DNA of 64,000 nt from Ignavibacteriales bacterium (GCA_020635285.1 JACKAB010000008.1:248001-312000), one strand, 5' to 3'. Counted from the first letter of the stretch, positions 1 through 10,820 are shown. Program-made: numbers and translations. Notes: generated from the letters alone by a model not told the origin.

Positions 1-778
1 CTTTCTTCCATTTATCATTTAGTTCTTTAAGATCAATTCCAATAGATGCTTTGAAGCCTGCATCAACATTGCCTTTACCTTTAACGTTATTCAATAGTTC
101 AGCAATTTTTTCTTCACCATAAGTATCTGCAATATATTTAAAAAGTGCCTGACCTCCGCGATATGCAAAATACCCCCCAAGTCTTTCTATATCAGGAAGA
201 TATTCGTTGATAATTGCATCTCTAATAAACATATCGGAATTGGTTTCCCAACCGCTGGAAAGATATTCAGCCATTCCTTCATGGTACCAAATTGGTAATT
301 GTAATGTTATTCCTTTGGCAATAATATTTTGAATAGTTCCTCCATAAAGCATATCACGCATAACGGCATGCACTAACTCGTGATGTATTACATGTTTGTA
401 TTTACTGTAAGAGCCTTCAAAAGGGAACACGACTCTATTTTTAAAAGGTTCGGTAAATCCGCCAATTCCTTGCGATAAATATCCATCGGAAGTATTTGTT
501 TCTTGAAATTCATTGTGGGAATTATAAACAACTAATGAAACTCTGTTATTTAATTGGTAATTTAATCTTGTTTGAAGATCTTCCAAAGATTCTTCTGCAA
601 CTTGAGCGGCAAATTCTGCAGCATCTTCACCACCTTCAGAAAAATAAATATCAAAATGTTTTGATTGAATATAATACCAATCATGATCTCGATATTGAAC
701 TTTATTTTTACCAAACTGTGCAAAAATAATGTTTGAAGCTAATAACAAAAGTATTAATATTTTTGTTGGATTATACAT
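1..778 (-). CDS. Secreted zinc metallopeptidase, 3' end outside window
   Basis: I translated this frame by hand because it runs off the left edge. It starts with ATG at 778. The protein opens with a signal peptide (about residues 1-20, ending FAQ). A gluzincin-like active site is visible: HHELVH at 132-137 gives the HExxH, and WYHEGMAEYLS at about 164-174 supplies the likely glutamate ligand. This arrangement fits peptidase-MA-like metallohydrolases. Family members often carry a C-terminal beta-propeller, but that part is not in the window. About 259 residues are present. The substrate is unknown and it should act in the periplasm or at the cell surface. Confidence 0.75.
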   Translation of the reverse strand, partial: MYNPTKILILLLLASNIIFAQFGKNKVQYRDHDWYYIQSKHFDIYFSEGGEDAAEFAAQVAEESLEDLQTRLNYQLNNRVSLVVYNSHNEFQETNTSDGYLSQGIGGFTEPFKNRVVFPFEGSYSKYKHVIHHELVHAVMRDMLYGGTIQNIIAKGITLQLPIWYHEGMAEYLSSGWETNSDMFIRDAIINEYLPDIERLGGYFAYRGGQALFKYIADTYGEEKIAELLNNVKGKGNVDAGFKASIGIDLKELNDKWKK

Positions 779-858
779 ATTGAATTTCCACTTATCCTTG
801 ATCAGTAAATAATTTTATATATTTTTTTATTCACGTTATTCTACTATAAAAACCTAAA

Positions 859-3009
859 TCAGTAGGTTTCGAGAAATGTAATTATACAATACTCTATATC
901 AATTATAAAAATAATCTTATCATTAAGAAAGAGTAAAATCAATCTCTTTTTTTCTTCATCTACTCGTTTTAATTTTACTTGAATTTTATCGCCAAGTCTA
1001 AACTGCTTTTCAGTATGGGAACCCTTAATTGAATAACTGTCTTCATCTAAAACATAATAATCATCGTCTAGATCACGCAATTGAATTAAACCTTCTGCAA
1101 GATTTGCACTAAGTTCAACAAAAATTCCAAAGTGAGTTATTCCAGATATTACACCGTTAAAAGTTTCTCCAATTTTACCTTTTAGGAATTCAATTTGTTT
1201 CAACTTAATAGATAATCGCTCGGCATTAGTTGCATTTTTTTCCATTAAAGATGAATGATCACAAATTTCTTCCAATCTTTTCCAAGTAAATTTAGCCTTC
1301 TCTTTTTTTATGAAATCAAAAATTAATAAATGCGCCATTAAATCAGGGAAGCGTCTAATTGGCGAAGTAAAATGCGAATAGAATTTGAATCCCAAACCAT
1401 AATGTCCAATATTTTGTGTTGAGTAAATTGCTTTTGCCATAGAGCGAATTGCAATTTCGTTAACAACAGCTTCTTCTTCTGAACCTTTAGCTTTTTCCAA
1501 TAAGTTTTGCAGCTCTTTACTTTTATTTTGTGCTTGAGGGTTGAATTCGTAACCCAAGGATTGAACAAACTTTGCGAACTCATTAATTTTTTCTTCACTT
1601 GGCAAATCATGTACTCTGTAAACAAAAGGATTTTTATCCCGGGTATCACCTTTGTTCATGTGTGAGGAAATTAATCTGTTTGCAAGAAGCATAAATTCTT
1701 CAATAAGCTGGTGACTTTCATTGCTTTCTTTAATTTTAATTTCAACTGGAACTCCGTCTTTATCTAATTCAAATTCAATATCAGGAGTAGTGAAATTTAT
1801 GCTTCCGTTTTTTGTTCTTTCATCCCTTAAAAATCTTGCAATTTTATTTACACTTTTTAATTCATTTACAAAATCACCTTTTTCAGTTTCTAAAATATCT
1901 TGAACCTCGTCATAAGTAAATCTTCTTTTGCTGTTGATAATGGTTTTTGCAATTTGATAACTTACTTGTTTAAACTTCTTATCAAACTCCACAAACACAC
2001 TAAAAGTTAAGCGGTCTTCGTTAGGTACAAGCGAACAAATATTATTTGATAAATTTTCGGGAAGCATGGGAATAACTTTGCCAACAAGGTAAACACTGGT
2101 TGCTCTTTTTTCTGCTTCCTTAAATATTTGCGAGCCAGGTGTTACGTAATGACTAACATCAGCAATATGAATTCCAACAATTGTATTTCCGTTTCCCAAC
2201 TTCTCAATTGAAACAGCATCATCAAAATCTTTTGCAGTTTTAGGATCAATTGTAAAAACATTTTTATCTCTAATATCAATTCTATTTTTAATTTCTTCTT
2301 TCGGAATTTCATTTGAAATGCTATTTGCTTCTTTAATTACCGGATTTGCAAATTTATACTTTATGCCAAATTCTCTTGCAATAGAAGCAATCTCTGCATC
2401 ATAAGTTCCGGCTTTGCCCAACACATCGGTAATAATTCCTTCTGGATTTAATTTAGATTCATCCCATTCAATTTTACCAACCACAACTTTATCACCGTCG
2501 TTAGCCTTCTTCAAATTTTTTGATGAAACATAAATATCTCTGTGAATTTTATTATCATCAGGTTCAACAAAATAAAATGATTTTGACTTTCTTAAGACAC
2601 CAACAATTTCACTTCGCTTGCGTTCAACTACTTTAATAATTTGACCTTCTTGGTTTTTTCCAGTGCGCTTTGCGAATAGCAAAACCTCAACCTTGTCTCC
2701 ATCAAAAGCAGTTTTAAGATTTTTTTCAGAAATAAAAACATCCTTTTGATTTTTGTCTTTCAAAATTACAAAACCATAATTCTGCCCGTTTACAAGTTGT
2801 AACTGTCCGACCAATTTATTTTTAGATTCTCTATTCAATTTATACCGCTTGCCGGTTTTCTTAATAAAATTTTCCTTTGCCAAAGAGTAAAGCTCTTGTT
2901 TAAAGAACTCATAATCTTTCTTTTTAACTTTAAGTTTACTCCCTAAAGTTTTAGAATTAATTGCAACATTTGGATTTGTGTTAAAGAATGCTTTGATTAA
3001 ATTTTTCAT
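859..3009 (-). CDS. rnr: Ribonuclease R (RNB-family 3'-5' exoribonuclease)
   Basis: Degrades structured RNA processively from the 3' end in the cytoplasm. Order along 716 residues: N-terminal helix-turn-helix-like and cold-shock/OB domains (about 1-230), the RNB catalytic domain with the magnesium-binding aspartates in DPKTAKDFDDA (about 255-265), and a C-terminal S1 domain (about 625-705). The ATG directly abuts the tamB stop, so the two are probably cotranscribed. The last 20 or so residues look wrong. Adding one A to the A7 run at 947-953 would give an ending EIDFTLS and a stop at 923, as RNase R usually ends. The present tail is probably a frameshift product. Confidence 0.95.
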   Translation of the reverse strand: MKNLIKAFFNTNPNVAINSKTLGSKLKVKKKDYEFFKQELYSLAKENFIKKTGKRYKLNRESKNKLVGQLQLVNGQNYGFVILKDKNQKDVFISEKNLKTAFDGDKVEVLLFAKRTGKNQEGQIIKVVERKRSEIVGVLRKSKSFYFVEPDDNKIHRDIYVSSKNLKKANDGDKVVVGKIEWDESKLNPEGIITDVLGKAGTYDAEIASIAREFGIKYKFANPVIKEANSISNEIPKEEIKNRIDIRDKNVFTIDPKTAKDFDDAVSIEKLGNGNTIVGIHIADVSHYVTPGSQIFKEAEKRATSVYLVGKVIPMLPENLSNNICSLVPNEDRLTFSVFVEFDKKFKQVSYQIAKTIINSKRRFTYDEVQDILETEKGDFVNELKSVNKIARFLRDERTKNGSINFTTPDIEFELDKDGVPVEIKIKESNESHQLIEEFMLLANRLISSHMNKGDTRDKNPFVYRVHDLPSEEKINEFAKFVQSLGYEFNPQAQNKSKELQNLLEKAKGSEEEAVVNEIAIRSMAKAIYSTQNIGHYGLGFKFYSHFTSPIRRFPDLMAHLLIFDFIKKEKAKFTWKRLEEICDHSSLMEKNATNAERLSIKLKQIEFLKGKIGETFNGVISGITHFGIFVELSANLAEGLIQLRDLDDDYYVLDEDSYSIKGSHTEKQFRLGDKIQVKLKRVDEEKKRLILLFLNDKIIFIIDIEYCIITFLETY

Positions 3010-6000
3010 TTAAAACTCGAATTTATATTTTAGACCTAGTTCCTGAATTTTTTCGCCGGTTGTTGTTTCAACAATTGGATCTTTTTGTTCCATACGTATT
3101 ATAAAACTTGGGTTAATTAAATACTCAAATTTTATGTCTGTTTTGTTCCACTCAAGATATTTTGTATTTCCACCAAACGAATATCTAATATTATTATACT
3201 TTCCTGAAAATAACAATTTGTAATTGTTGCTGGAGTATTTATTGAAACGAATATTACTAACTAAACCACCAAGCGTTGAGTTTAAATAACTCGTCAATTG
3301 CGAGCCGAGCAAAGAATAGGCAGTATTTTCTGCAACTGCTCCAAGTGCTGTTTTTTGCTCTTCGTTAAGATCAAGGCTTAACTGGCCTAATAGAATAAAA
3401 GTTAAAGCATTGGAAGCACCATATTTTAAATCGGGAATATCATTATCAATATTAGTTCGGCCTACATATACCGAAAGATTTTCATTTTCTGCAGAAAGAT
3501 TTTCTCCAAGTTTAGAAAGGGGAGAATTGATTTTTAACTTTACGGCAACTTCTTCTGTTCTGCCACTTGCTTCAAAGTTATCAATTTCACCAATATAAGT
3601 TCCCACAATATTTAAGTGCGGATCAATTACATCACTTTCAAACCTAATTGTTCCTTTTGCGTCAAAAGTTTTAAAAAACTCAATTCGAGAGCCATCTAAT
3701 AATTCTAAAGCCCCTTGTGTTCTTAATTGATCGTTAACTGTTGCAAACTCAAGCCGGCCTGTGGTTTCCAAGTTTAATTTTTGATTTAGTTCAGGATCAA
3801 TTAGAAAATTAAATGATGCAATGTTTCTAATAATAATATTTGTGTTATAATCAAATTTAGTTTTATCTTCTATTTTAATGGTTTTCGAATTATTTGTTTC
3901 ATTTAGTATTCTTATAAATTTTTGGTTCTCCCAATTAATATTTGAACTATCCTCAACAAATTTGTATACTATTCTATTATTGAAACGACCGTTAGCTTGA
4001 TTTTTAGATGCATAAACTAACTCCGCTTTATCAACCAAAATATCTCCATCAAAATTATAACGATCGTTTTCATACGTAAATTTCCAATTATTATCGGTCT
4101 TAATGAAAAGATCTCCATAAATAGATGCATCTTTGGTTTTTGATTTACTGCCTAGCAGAGCCAATGAACCATTTATGGAAACATCAATTTTATTGAATGG
4201 AAATTCCTTTAATTCAATTTCTCCAACGGCATTTATTTTCCCAGTATATTTAGAACCAGCATGATTTGAAATTTGGAACTGGTTGATAGTTGCAATTTGA
4301 TCTTCAAAAGTTGAGTTTAACAAAAATGAGTAATCTAAATTATTTTCAATAAAAGTAAATCTGCCGTCTTCAACATTTAAAAACCCATTAGTAACGGTAT
4401 TTGAATATGTTCCGTTTACCTGAATGTTAGATTGAATTATCCCACTTTGGTTTTTTATATATGGAATTAAATTTCCAAAAGCACCTAAATTAAAATCAGA
4501 TGATTTTAAACTTATATCAATATCAGAATCTGGATCAATAACTTCATTTCCACCCTTATAATTAAGGCTGAAAGGCAAGACTGCATGAAGTGTTAAAATA
4601 GGTTCTATCGATTTTAGTTTTGGGTTATTAAATTCAAAGTCCAGCTGCGAAACATTTTTATAGTGCTTTAATTTACCGGTCAAAGATCCAAAAACCACAT
4701 CGTTATAGGCAATTTCATTAAACGAAATATCGCCATTAAGTTCTGGTTCAGTTAAAAAACCGGTTGATGAAAAATTTAAATTTACATCTCCTTTAAGTGG
4801 ATTATCATTTTCGTTGGCAAAGTAAGAAGAAAGAATTTCACCAGGCAAATTCTCAATCTCAACAAAAAAGTTATGACTTTCATCATTATTAATTTGACCG
4901 TTAACAGTAACTAATGCATTTGCATTTTCTAAAATCAAATTAGATAATTGAATTCCACTTCCAGTAAAAATTACGCTGGAGGTATCAAAACTTGCCCAAG
5001 GAATATTTTTGTAGTTTAAGGTAATGGCATTAAATCTTATTTCTTCATCAGCTGCAAATGTGCTTATTGTTCCTTCCATTTCTGTTGTTAAATTTTCGCC
5101 AACTCCCAATGATGTATTAAAAAATAATTTACTTTGGTTAAAAATAAAATCTGCCTGAACATCGTTTAATTCAGCACCGGCATATATTTTATCTCCTTCT
5201 AAAGAAACCGAACCAAAAATTTTATTAAACGATATTTCTTGATTATCTCTGCTGAAATTTAAGTTTGCTTTAGAATCTGATAAATATAAAAGCAGGCTAT
5301 CTTTTTTATTGAGCAAATTTTGTATATCAATTTCAGTTGAAATTCTAAATTGGAGAGAATCGTTTTTTACAGTACCAGTTCCCGACCCAGAAATATCTAA
5401 CTCATCATTTTTAAGAAAAATTGCAATTAGATTAAAATCCTTGAAAGTAAAATCATAGTTAAACTCCACACTTTCATTTACAATTGGTGATATTTCAACC
5501 ATCTCTATCTCGGTATTTTTAACACTTTCATCCTCAATAGGATTTAACTCATCTATTTTTTTTGAAATTAAGTAAGCAATTGTTTTGCCCTCATATGTTA
5601 AAAGCTCAATAGCTTTCTCCAACGAAAAATTTCCATTAATATTAAAATCAACAAATTCTGAAACTAAATTTATTTTCCTTAGTTCCTCATCTTTCTTTAA
5701 ACTCAATTTTATATTTGTTTCATCTAACTTTAATTCCCTTAGTTGAGAAGGCTCAAGTTTTATTTCAAATTCACCAATAAGCTTATCCAAGTTTAGGTTT
5801 GTACCTTTTGCCATAAAAGCAAAATTTAAATTAGAAGAATCACTTTTGTTATTTGTAAAAGTTTGCAAATTTAAATTATTAGTCGCACCATTTAAATCAT
5901 ATGTAGGATTTTCAGAATTTCTTAAATCTAAAATTCCTTTTACGGATGTTTTGGCGTTATTTACAAGTGCATTAAAATCAAGATTAAAGATTTTAGAATT

Positions 6001-7479
6001 GATTTGACTTACTAATTTTAGGGAATCTAATTTTATATCATAAAAATTTGAAGATTTGGCATCAATAATAAAATTTGCATCCATATCTTCTGGATCGGTT
6101 CCAATTCCTTTCAGACTTCCATTACCAGTTATTGACGAATTAAATCCAACAATAGGAAATACATTAATTTTTTCAGTTGCAAATTTAATATCATATTCCA
6201 TTTTTTCTTTTTGCAAATCAAGGTATGTATCTAGAAAAATTTTCCCATCATTTACATTTCCGGTTAAATTAGCTTTAAATTTTGTTGGTTCTCCTTTATA
6301 AGATAAACTCAACTTTTCAGCAATAAGGTTTTCGTATCTTGGAATTTGTAAACCTTCGACTAAATCAAAAATCTCAGATTCAACCAGTTTATTGCTTGTA
6401 GCCTTCACATCAAAAAATAATTTACTGGGTATGTGCAAATTTTTTACATTTCCGTTTAATTGCATATCCGAATTTTTAAATGCAACACTAAGTTTGCTTA
6501 CATCAAAATCTCCAAAATATCCTGTTGCCTTCAAATCAAAATGAGCGTTTCCTCTAAGAAAATCAGTCGCTTCAATAAATGTTGATAAATCATTAAAGTG
6601 AAAAGGGGTAGCGGTTGCCTCAATTTCTATAGGGTAATCTTTAAAATCTCGGAGCTCCACATTTCCCAATAAATTTAGTTTATCCATTTTAGCATTAATG
6701 GCTAAATTTGTGCTATCGGTTTCAAAAAATAAATTTTTAACTAAAGCAAAGTTTTCAGTTAATTCAAAATGCCCAGAAAGTTTTTTTAGATTAAAAGATT
6801 TAAAATTTGGTGTGACTGAAAGATTGTTCAAATCCATTCTAACCAAAGATGCAGATAAATTAGCAAATATTTTTGCATCCAAGAACATACCGGTAAATCG
6901 TAAATCATCGGTATTTATATGATTATAATATTTATTCGATTTTAAATTTGGGTAAGTCTGGCGAATAAAAGATAAATTCTGAAAATTTAGATTGTTAACT
7001 TGAATTGTAAAAGGGAAGGTTGATTTTGATGTATCAACCGGCTCATCTTCACTTTTAGATAATCTAGATAGATTCCAAACACCTTCACTATCTTGAAGCA
7101 AATTAATTTTAGCATCTCGAATAGAAATTTCTCTAATTAAAATTCTTTTAAGTAAAAGGTGAACCGGACTTGTTTTTATTGAAATTTGTTCTGCGTCTAT
7201 CAATGTATCATTGAGCGAGGTAAGAACAGTATTATTTAAAATGATTGATGAAAAAATAGAACCATCAATTCTTTCAATATAAAGATTTCCGTTTATTGAA
7301 TTTGAGACTTGGTCAGTTATCTGGTTTTTTAAAAAACCACGGAATGTTTTTGTTTGAGAAAATCCAAAGAAGACAATTAATAAAAAGAAAAGAATCGCAA
7401 AGAACCCAATAAAGACATTTACAATTTTATGAAAAATTGGTCGTTTAAAATTTTTCTTTTCTTTTTTTTCATCACTCAT
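3010..7479 (-). CDS. tamB: TamB-type translocation/assembly module (DUF490)
   Basis: A very large inner-membrane-anchored protein of 1489 residues. TamB proteins bridge the periplasm and help place outer-membrane proteins or move phospholipids. There is one N-terminal membrane helix (about 21-43) after a lysine-rich stretch, then a long run of beta-strand repeats (AsmA/TamB type). The C-terminal TamB domain includes the conserved SLLGSQLTSYLNSTLGGLVSNI-type region, followed by beta-rich sequence ending LGLKYKFEF. It overlaps the end of rfaE2 by 8 nt and its stop touches the start of rnr. No adjacent TamA partner is present, but bamA lies 8 kb away. Confidence 0.9.
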   Translation of the reverse strand: MSDEKKEKKNFKRPIFHKIVNVFIGFFAILFFLLIVFFGFSQTKTFRGFLKNQITDQVSNSINGNLYIERIDGSIFSSIILNNTVLTSLNDTLIDAEQISIKTSPVHLLLKRILIREISIRDAKINLLQDSEGVWNLSRLSKSEDEPVDTSKSTFPFTIQVNNLNFQNLSFIRQTYPNLKSNKYYNHINTDDLRFTGMFLDAKIFANLSASLVRMDLNNLSVTPNFKSFNLKKLSGHFELTENFALVKNLFFETDSTNLAINAKMDKLNLLGNVELRDFKDYPIEIEATATPFHFNDLSTFIEATDFLRGNAHFDLKATGYFGDFDVSKLSVAFKNSDMQLNGNVKNLHIPSKLFFDVKATSNKLVESEIFDLVEGLQIPRYENLIAEKLSLSYKGEPTKFKANLTGNVNDGKIFLDTYLDLQKEKMEYDIKFATEKINVFPIVGFNSSITGNGSLKGIGTDPEDMDANFIIDAKSSNFYDIKLDSLKLVSQINSKIFNLDFNALVNNAKTSVKGILDLRNSENPTYDLNGATNNLNLQTFTNNKSDSSNLNFAFMAKGTNLNLDKLIGEFEIKLEPSQLRELKLDETNIKLSLKKDEELRKINLVSEFVDFNINGNFSLEKAIELLTYEGKTIAYLISKKIDELNPIEDESVKNTEIEMVEISPIVNESVEFNYDFTFKDFNLIAIFLKNDELDISGSGTGTVKNDSLQFRISTEIDIQNLLNKKDSLLLYLSDSKANLNFSRDNQEISFNKIFGSVSLEGDKIYAGAELNDVQADFIFNQSKLFFNTSLGVGENLTTEMEGTISTFAADEEIRFNAITLNYKNIPWASFDTSSVIFTGSGIQLSNLILENANALVTVNGQINNDESHNFFVEIENLPGEILSSYFANENDNPLKGDVNLNFSSTGFLTEPELNGDISFNEIAYNDVVFGSLTGKLKHYKNVSQLDFEFNNPKLKSIEPILTLHAVLPFSLNYKGGNEVIDPDSDIDISLKSSDFNLGAFGNLIPYIKNQSGIIQSNIQVNGTYSNTVTNGFLNVEDGRFTFIENNLDYSFLLNSTFEDQIATINQFQISNHAGSKYTGKINAVGEIELKEFPFNKIDVSINGSLALLGSKSKTKDASIYGDLFIKTDNNWKFTYENDRYNFDGDILVDKAELVYASKNQANGRFNNRIVYKFVEDSSNINWENQKFIRILNETNNSKTIKIEDKTKFDYNTNIIIRNIASFNFLIDPELNQKLNLETTGRLEFATVNDQLRTQGALELLDGSRIEFFKTFDAKGTIRFESDVIDPHLNIVGTYIGEIDNFEASGRTEEVAVKLKINSPLSKLGENLSAENENLSVYVGRTNIDNDIPDLKYGASNALTFILLGQLSLDLNEEQKTALGAVAENTAYSLLGSQLTSYLNSTLGGLVSNIRFNKYSSNNYKLLFSGKYNNIRYSFGGNTKYLEWNKTDIKFEYLINPSFIIRMEQKDPIVETTTGEKIQELGLKYKFEF

Positions 7480-7954
7480 TGTAAGTAGCTAATATCTTTT
7501 TAATAATATTGCTGGTAGATTGAGACGTAATAAATTTAATAGTTGTAACTACACCGCCATTTTTTTCAACAACTTCTCGGCCAACAATGTTTTCAATTGC
7601 CCAATCATCACCCTTAATAAGAATATCCGGAATAATTCTTTCAATTAATTGCAAGGGAGTTGGTTCTTCAAATAATACAACATAATCAACGGATTTCAAG
7701 TTATTTAAAATATACGCTCTTTCCAATTCATTAATTATTGGTCTGTTTTTTCCCTTGATTTCTCTTATGGATTTATCACTATTTAAACCAACAATTAAAA
7801 TGTCTCCACAAGCTTTTGCTTTTGCAAGGTAATCAACGTGACCAGCGTGCAAAATGTCAAAACATCCATTAGTGAATACAACTTTTTTATTCTTAAGTTT
7901 CAAATCTTTGCGGATTTTTAAGAGATCGCTTAATGGAATAAGTGTATTTGTCAT
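7472..7954 (-). CDS. rfaE2: D-glycero-beta-D-manno-heptose 1-phosphate adenylyltransferase
   Basis: Transfers AMP to heptose-1-phosphate to make the ADP-heptose used in the LPS inner core. At 160 residues it matches the stand-alone C-terminal half of E. coli HldE. The nucleotidyltransferase signature is clear: TNGCFDILHAGHVDYL contains the HxGH motif (about residues 37-40). The start codon overlaps the rfaE1 stop in an ATGA, which indicates translational coupling. Heptose kinase and adenylyltransferase are therefore separate polypeptides here. Confidence 0.92.
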   Translation of the reverse strand: MTNTLIPLSDLLKIRKDLKLKNKKVVFTNGCFDILHAGHVDYLAKAKACGDILIVGLNSDKSIREIKGKNRPIINELERAYILNNLKSVDYVVLFEEPTPLQLIERIIPDILIKGDDWAIENIVGREVVEKNGGVVTTIKFITSQSTSNIIKKILATYNE

Positions 7955-8941
7955 TTTAAATAACCTCTAATTACTGAAAAAAGTTTAGTGCTCTCAATTG
8001 GTACAATACCAACTTCTTCGCAAACAATTCCAGCCGCAAAATTAGCAATATATGCGGCTTCTGTAATTGTTGCACCACTTGCCAAAGCTAAAGTTAAAGT
8101 AGAAATAACTGTATCACCGGCACCTGAAACATCTGCAACTTTTCTAGGCTTTTGTAGAAATCCGAACTTCTTCTTTCCCATTTTCAAATAGCGCAATTCC
8201 TTTTTCACCCAATGTTAAAAGTATATATTTGGCTTTTAGCATTTCAAGTAATTTATTTCCGGCAATGGAAATGTCCTTATCGGATAAAATTCTCATACCA
8301 AGGATATCTTCAGTTTCTTTTCTATTGGGTTTAAACAAAGTTACGTTTTTGTATTTTTTGAATTTTATAAATTTTGGATCAACAGTAATAATCTTATTAT
8401 TAGTATTTGCCATGCTTATTATTTTTTCAATTAGACTTTCTGTCAAAACTCCCTTGTTGTAATCTTGCAGAATTATTGCAGAAATTGATTTTATTTTTGA
8501 AGTTAATAAATCAATAATCGTTTTTTCAATTTTTGATGAAATATATTCTTTGCTCTCTTTATCAATTCTTACAACATGCTGATTACCAGCAATTACACGT
8601 GTTTTAATTGTTGTTGGTCTAGATTTATCTTGTAAAATCCCTGAAGAGTTTAACTTCTCACTTTTCATTAAATTTAGAAAAGTCTTTCCATCGGAATCAT
8701 TGCCAATTACTCCTATAGAAATTGGAGTTGCACCAAGTTTTAAAATATTTAATGCTACATTTGCAGCACCACCAAATCTGAAGAACTCATTATCAATTTC
8801 AACAACTGGAACTGGAGCCTCTGGTGAAACTCTTTTTACATCTCCCCAAAAATATCCATCAAGCATAACATCGCCAATAACTGCGATTTTTTGACCAGCA
8901 AAATTTTGTTCAATTATTTTTAATCTTTTTGCGGTAATCAT
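7951..8941 (-). pseudogene. rfaE1: D-beta-D-heptose 7-phosphate kinase, interrupted by a 1-nt frameshift
   Basis: PfkB/ribokinase-family kinase that phosphorylates heptose-7-phosphate in ADP-heptose synthesis. The reading frame from ATG 8941 shows the substrate region GGAANVALN, then stops after ISTKA at 8144. The rest continues in another frame with the family signature DVSGAGDTV (general base Asp) and runs to 7951. Removing one base near 8146 (the T of TAG) restores STKARKVADVSGAGDTV, which is what the family shows at this point. It therefore looks like a single inserted base, either a real mutation or a sequencing error. The next gene, rfaE2, is intact. Confidence 0.85.
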
Positions 8942-8947
8942 TTTTGC

Positions 8948-10055
8948 CTATCTGCTAAAATTTGGAATTAAGTCGTTAATAAGTGCAACTTTATAAAGAC
9001 CTCTATTTGTGCCAAGCCAAATATTATTTCCATCAAAGTGCATAGATAAAATTGTCTCAGGTATTATATCACTTTCAATTTTTTTTTATGCTCAATGTTT
9101 TTTTTATTAATCAAAAACACACCTTGACCTATAGCACCCTTTGATTGAGGATCAAATTTATAAACTGATGTCCAAATATAATTACCTGTTTCTTCTAAAG
9201 AAAATATACCATTTGCATTCAGTTTGTTGTACTCACTAAATTTAATCCAATTAATTTTTCTATCAAACCGAAATAACCCTCCAACATTAAATTCTGGATT
9301 TTCCGAAGTGACAAATTCGTCAGTGCCAAACCATATAAAATTTTTATCGGGCAAAATTTTTGATATGGATACTTGATCACTTTCACCCATGAAATAACTT
9401 TCTTTGCTATCAAAATAAACTATTTTTTCGTTACCATTTTGGTCGCGTAAATTTTTAATAATTTTATGCAAACCTGCTTCAACACCAATCCATAAAAGGC
9501 TATCGCCATCAATGGCAATTGTTTTTACTGAGTTTGCTTTATCGTTTTTCCCGATTGTTAAATCAATATCATCATATTTTTTGTTTTTTAAATCATACTT
9601 TGTTAAGTATTTGAATCTGCCAATCCACAATGTATTTTCGTACCTGTCATATTGCAAAGCTCTAATCCAATTACCAAATTGTCCGCCCAATCCAAATTTT
9701 CTTTTACTCCAGCTATTTCGTCGTTTATCATAAATGTATAAACCATCTGCAGAGCCAGCCCAAACAAATTGTTTGTTAATTTCTAAACAATAAAAAAATC
9801 TTGTTTGATTATTTTATTCTCTGAAGAAAAATTATACCACTTATTTTTAGATTTTGAAAATTTGTAAATTCCATTTCCTTCAGTGGCCACCCAAATATCA
9901 ACACCATCATTTTTAATATCTGTGATTACTTTTCCTTTTTAAAATGATTCAACATTTTCTGATTGAGCAGAAGATGGTAAGTTGAAGAGGAAAAAAATCA
10001 GCATTGTAAAATGAATGAATGAGATAAAGTTATTCATTCTATTATAAATAATCAT
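8948..10055 (-). pseudogene. Secreted two-component-regulator-propeller protein, broken
   Basis: Beta-propeller repeats of the two-component regulator propeller (Reg_prop) type, seen as LWIGVEAGLHK, IWFGTDE, IWTSVYKF and IWLGTNRGLYK. An N-terminal signal peptide ends SSAQ. The start is ATG 10055 or 10037, just after the lipM-like gene. Three lesions break it: an in-frame TAA at 9939-9941 shortly after the signal peptide, a lost base in the A7 run at 9792-9798, and a lost base in the T9 run at 9079-9087. With these repaired the frame ends at 8948. No kinase or transmitter domain follows, so the gene was a stand-alone propeller. Function unknown. Confidence 0.7.
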
Positions 10056-10064
10056 ATTCAGATC

Positions 10065-10820
10065 TTATAAGGTTGGTAATGAGGCAAATGCATTAAATGA
10101 TAATTGGGAGTTGAAAACTTTATTGAATCCAAAGATTATATTTTTTTGAAGTTCCATAATATCGACATTCTTATTTAGTATCGTGGATATTTCTGTAGTT
10201 TTCATTTCCATTTCATTCTGTAAATTTAATTTTAATTCTTCATCAAGATTTAAATAATCAACCAACGATTTATGATTTGGGCCTATTAAAATTGAGCCGT
10301 GCTGCAAGATAGTATTGCCCAGTTTTCTCTGCGCACTTCCAACAAGTTTTTTACCCTCAAATTTAATTTCACTTTTAGCGGTGCTTGCAAAACAGAGAGA
10401 GCCCGAAGGCTGATTTAACAGTTGTTGAAAATTGGGTTGTTGATTTTCCAGCATAACCTTTTCCAACATCGAATCATATTTTGCAAGTCCAATAATTATT
10501 GCTTCAGAAATTTTTTCGTAAAGGGTTCTTCCACTTAATTGTTGATTATTTGGCATTACAACCGAGTAAGTTAATTCATCAGAATGCAGGATTGCTCTTC
10601 CACCAGTTGGTCGCTTTACAACATCAATATTGTTTTTAGTTGTAAGTTCTTGATTTATGTCATCATAAGATTGGTTTGCACCTAGTGAAATACAATGAGG
10701 TTCCCATCCGTAAAATCTTAAGAAGGCTTCATTGCTAAAACAATTTTTAACAAGCTGCAAATCAAATTCCATATTATGCTTGCCAGTGTATGTATTATAT
10801 TCTATAAGTTTCCAGTTCAC
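10065..10820 (-). CDS. Octanoyltransferase LipM-like / lipoate-protein ligase family protein
   Basis: Member of the biotin/lipoate protein ligase fold, 251 residues. The substrate-binding motif is RPTGGRAILHSDELTYSV (about 70-87). A cysteine at 143 (PSGSLCFAS) is followed by FEGKKLVGSAQR and ILQHGSILIG (about 154-180). The cysteine position and the LQHGS segment match LipM-type octanoyltransferases, which act through an acyl-cysteine, better than LplA ligases. It would attach octanoyl groups to lipoyl domains, for example GcvH or E2 subunits. Its ATG overlaps the lpxA stop by 4 nt, so it is translationally coupled to lipid A genes, possibly only because both use ACP-linked acyl chains. Confidence 0.75.
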   Translation of the reverse strand: MNWKLIEYNTYTGKHNMEFDLQLVKNCFSNEAFLRFYGWEPHCISLGANQSYDDINQELTTKNNIDVVKRPTGGRAILHSDELTYSVVMPNNQQLSGRTLYEKISEAIIIGLAKYDSMLEKVMLENQQPNFQQLLNQPSGSLCFASTAKSEIKFEGKKLVGSAQRKLGNTILQHGSILIGPNHKSLVDYLNLDEELKLNLQNEMEMKTTEISTILNKNVDIMELQKNIIFGFNKVFNSQLSFNAFASLPTL

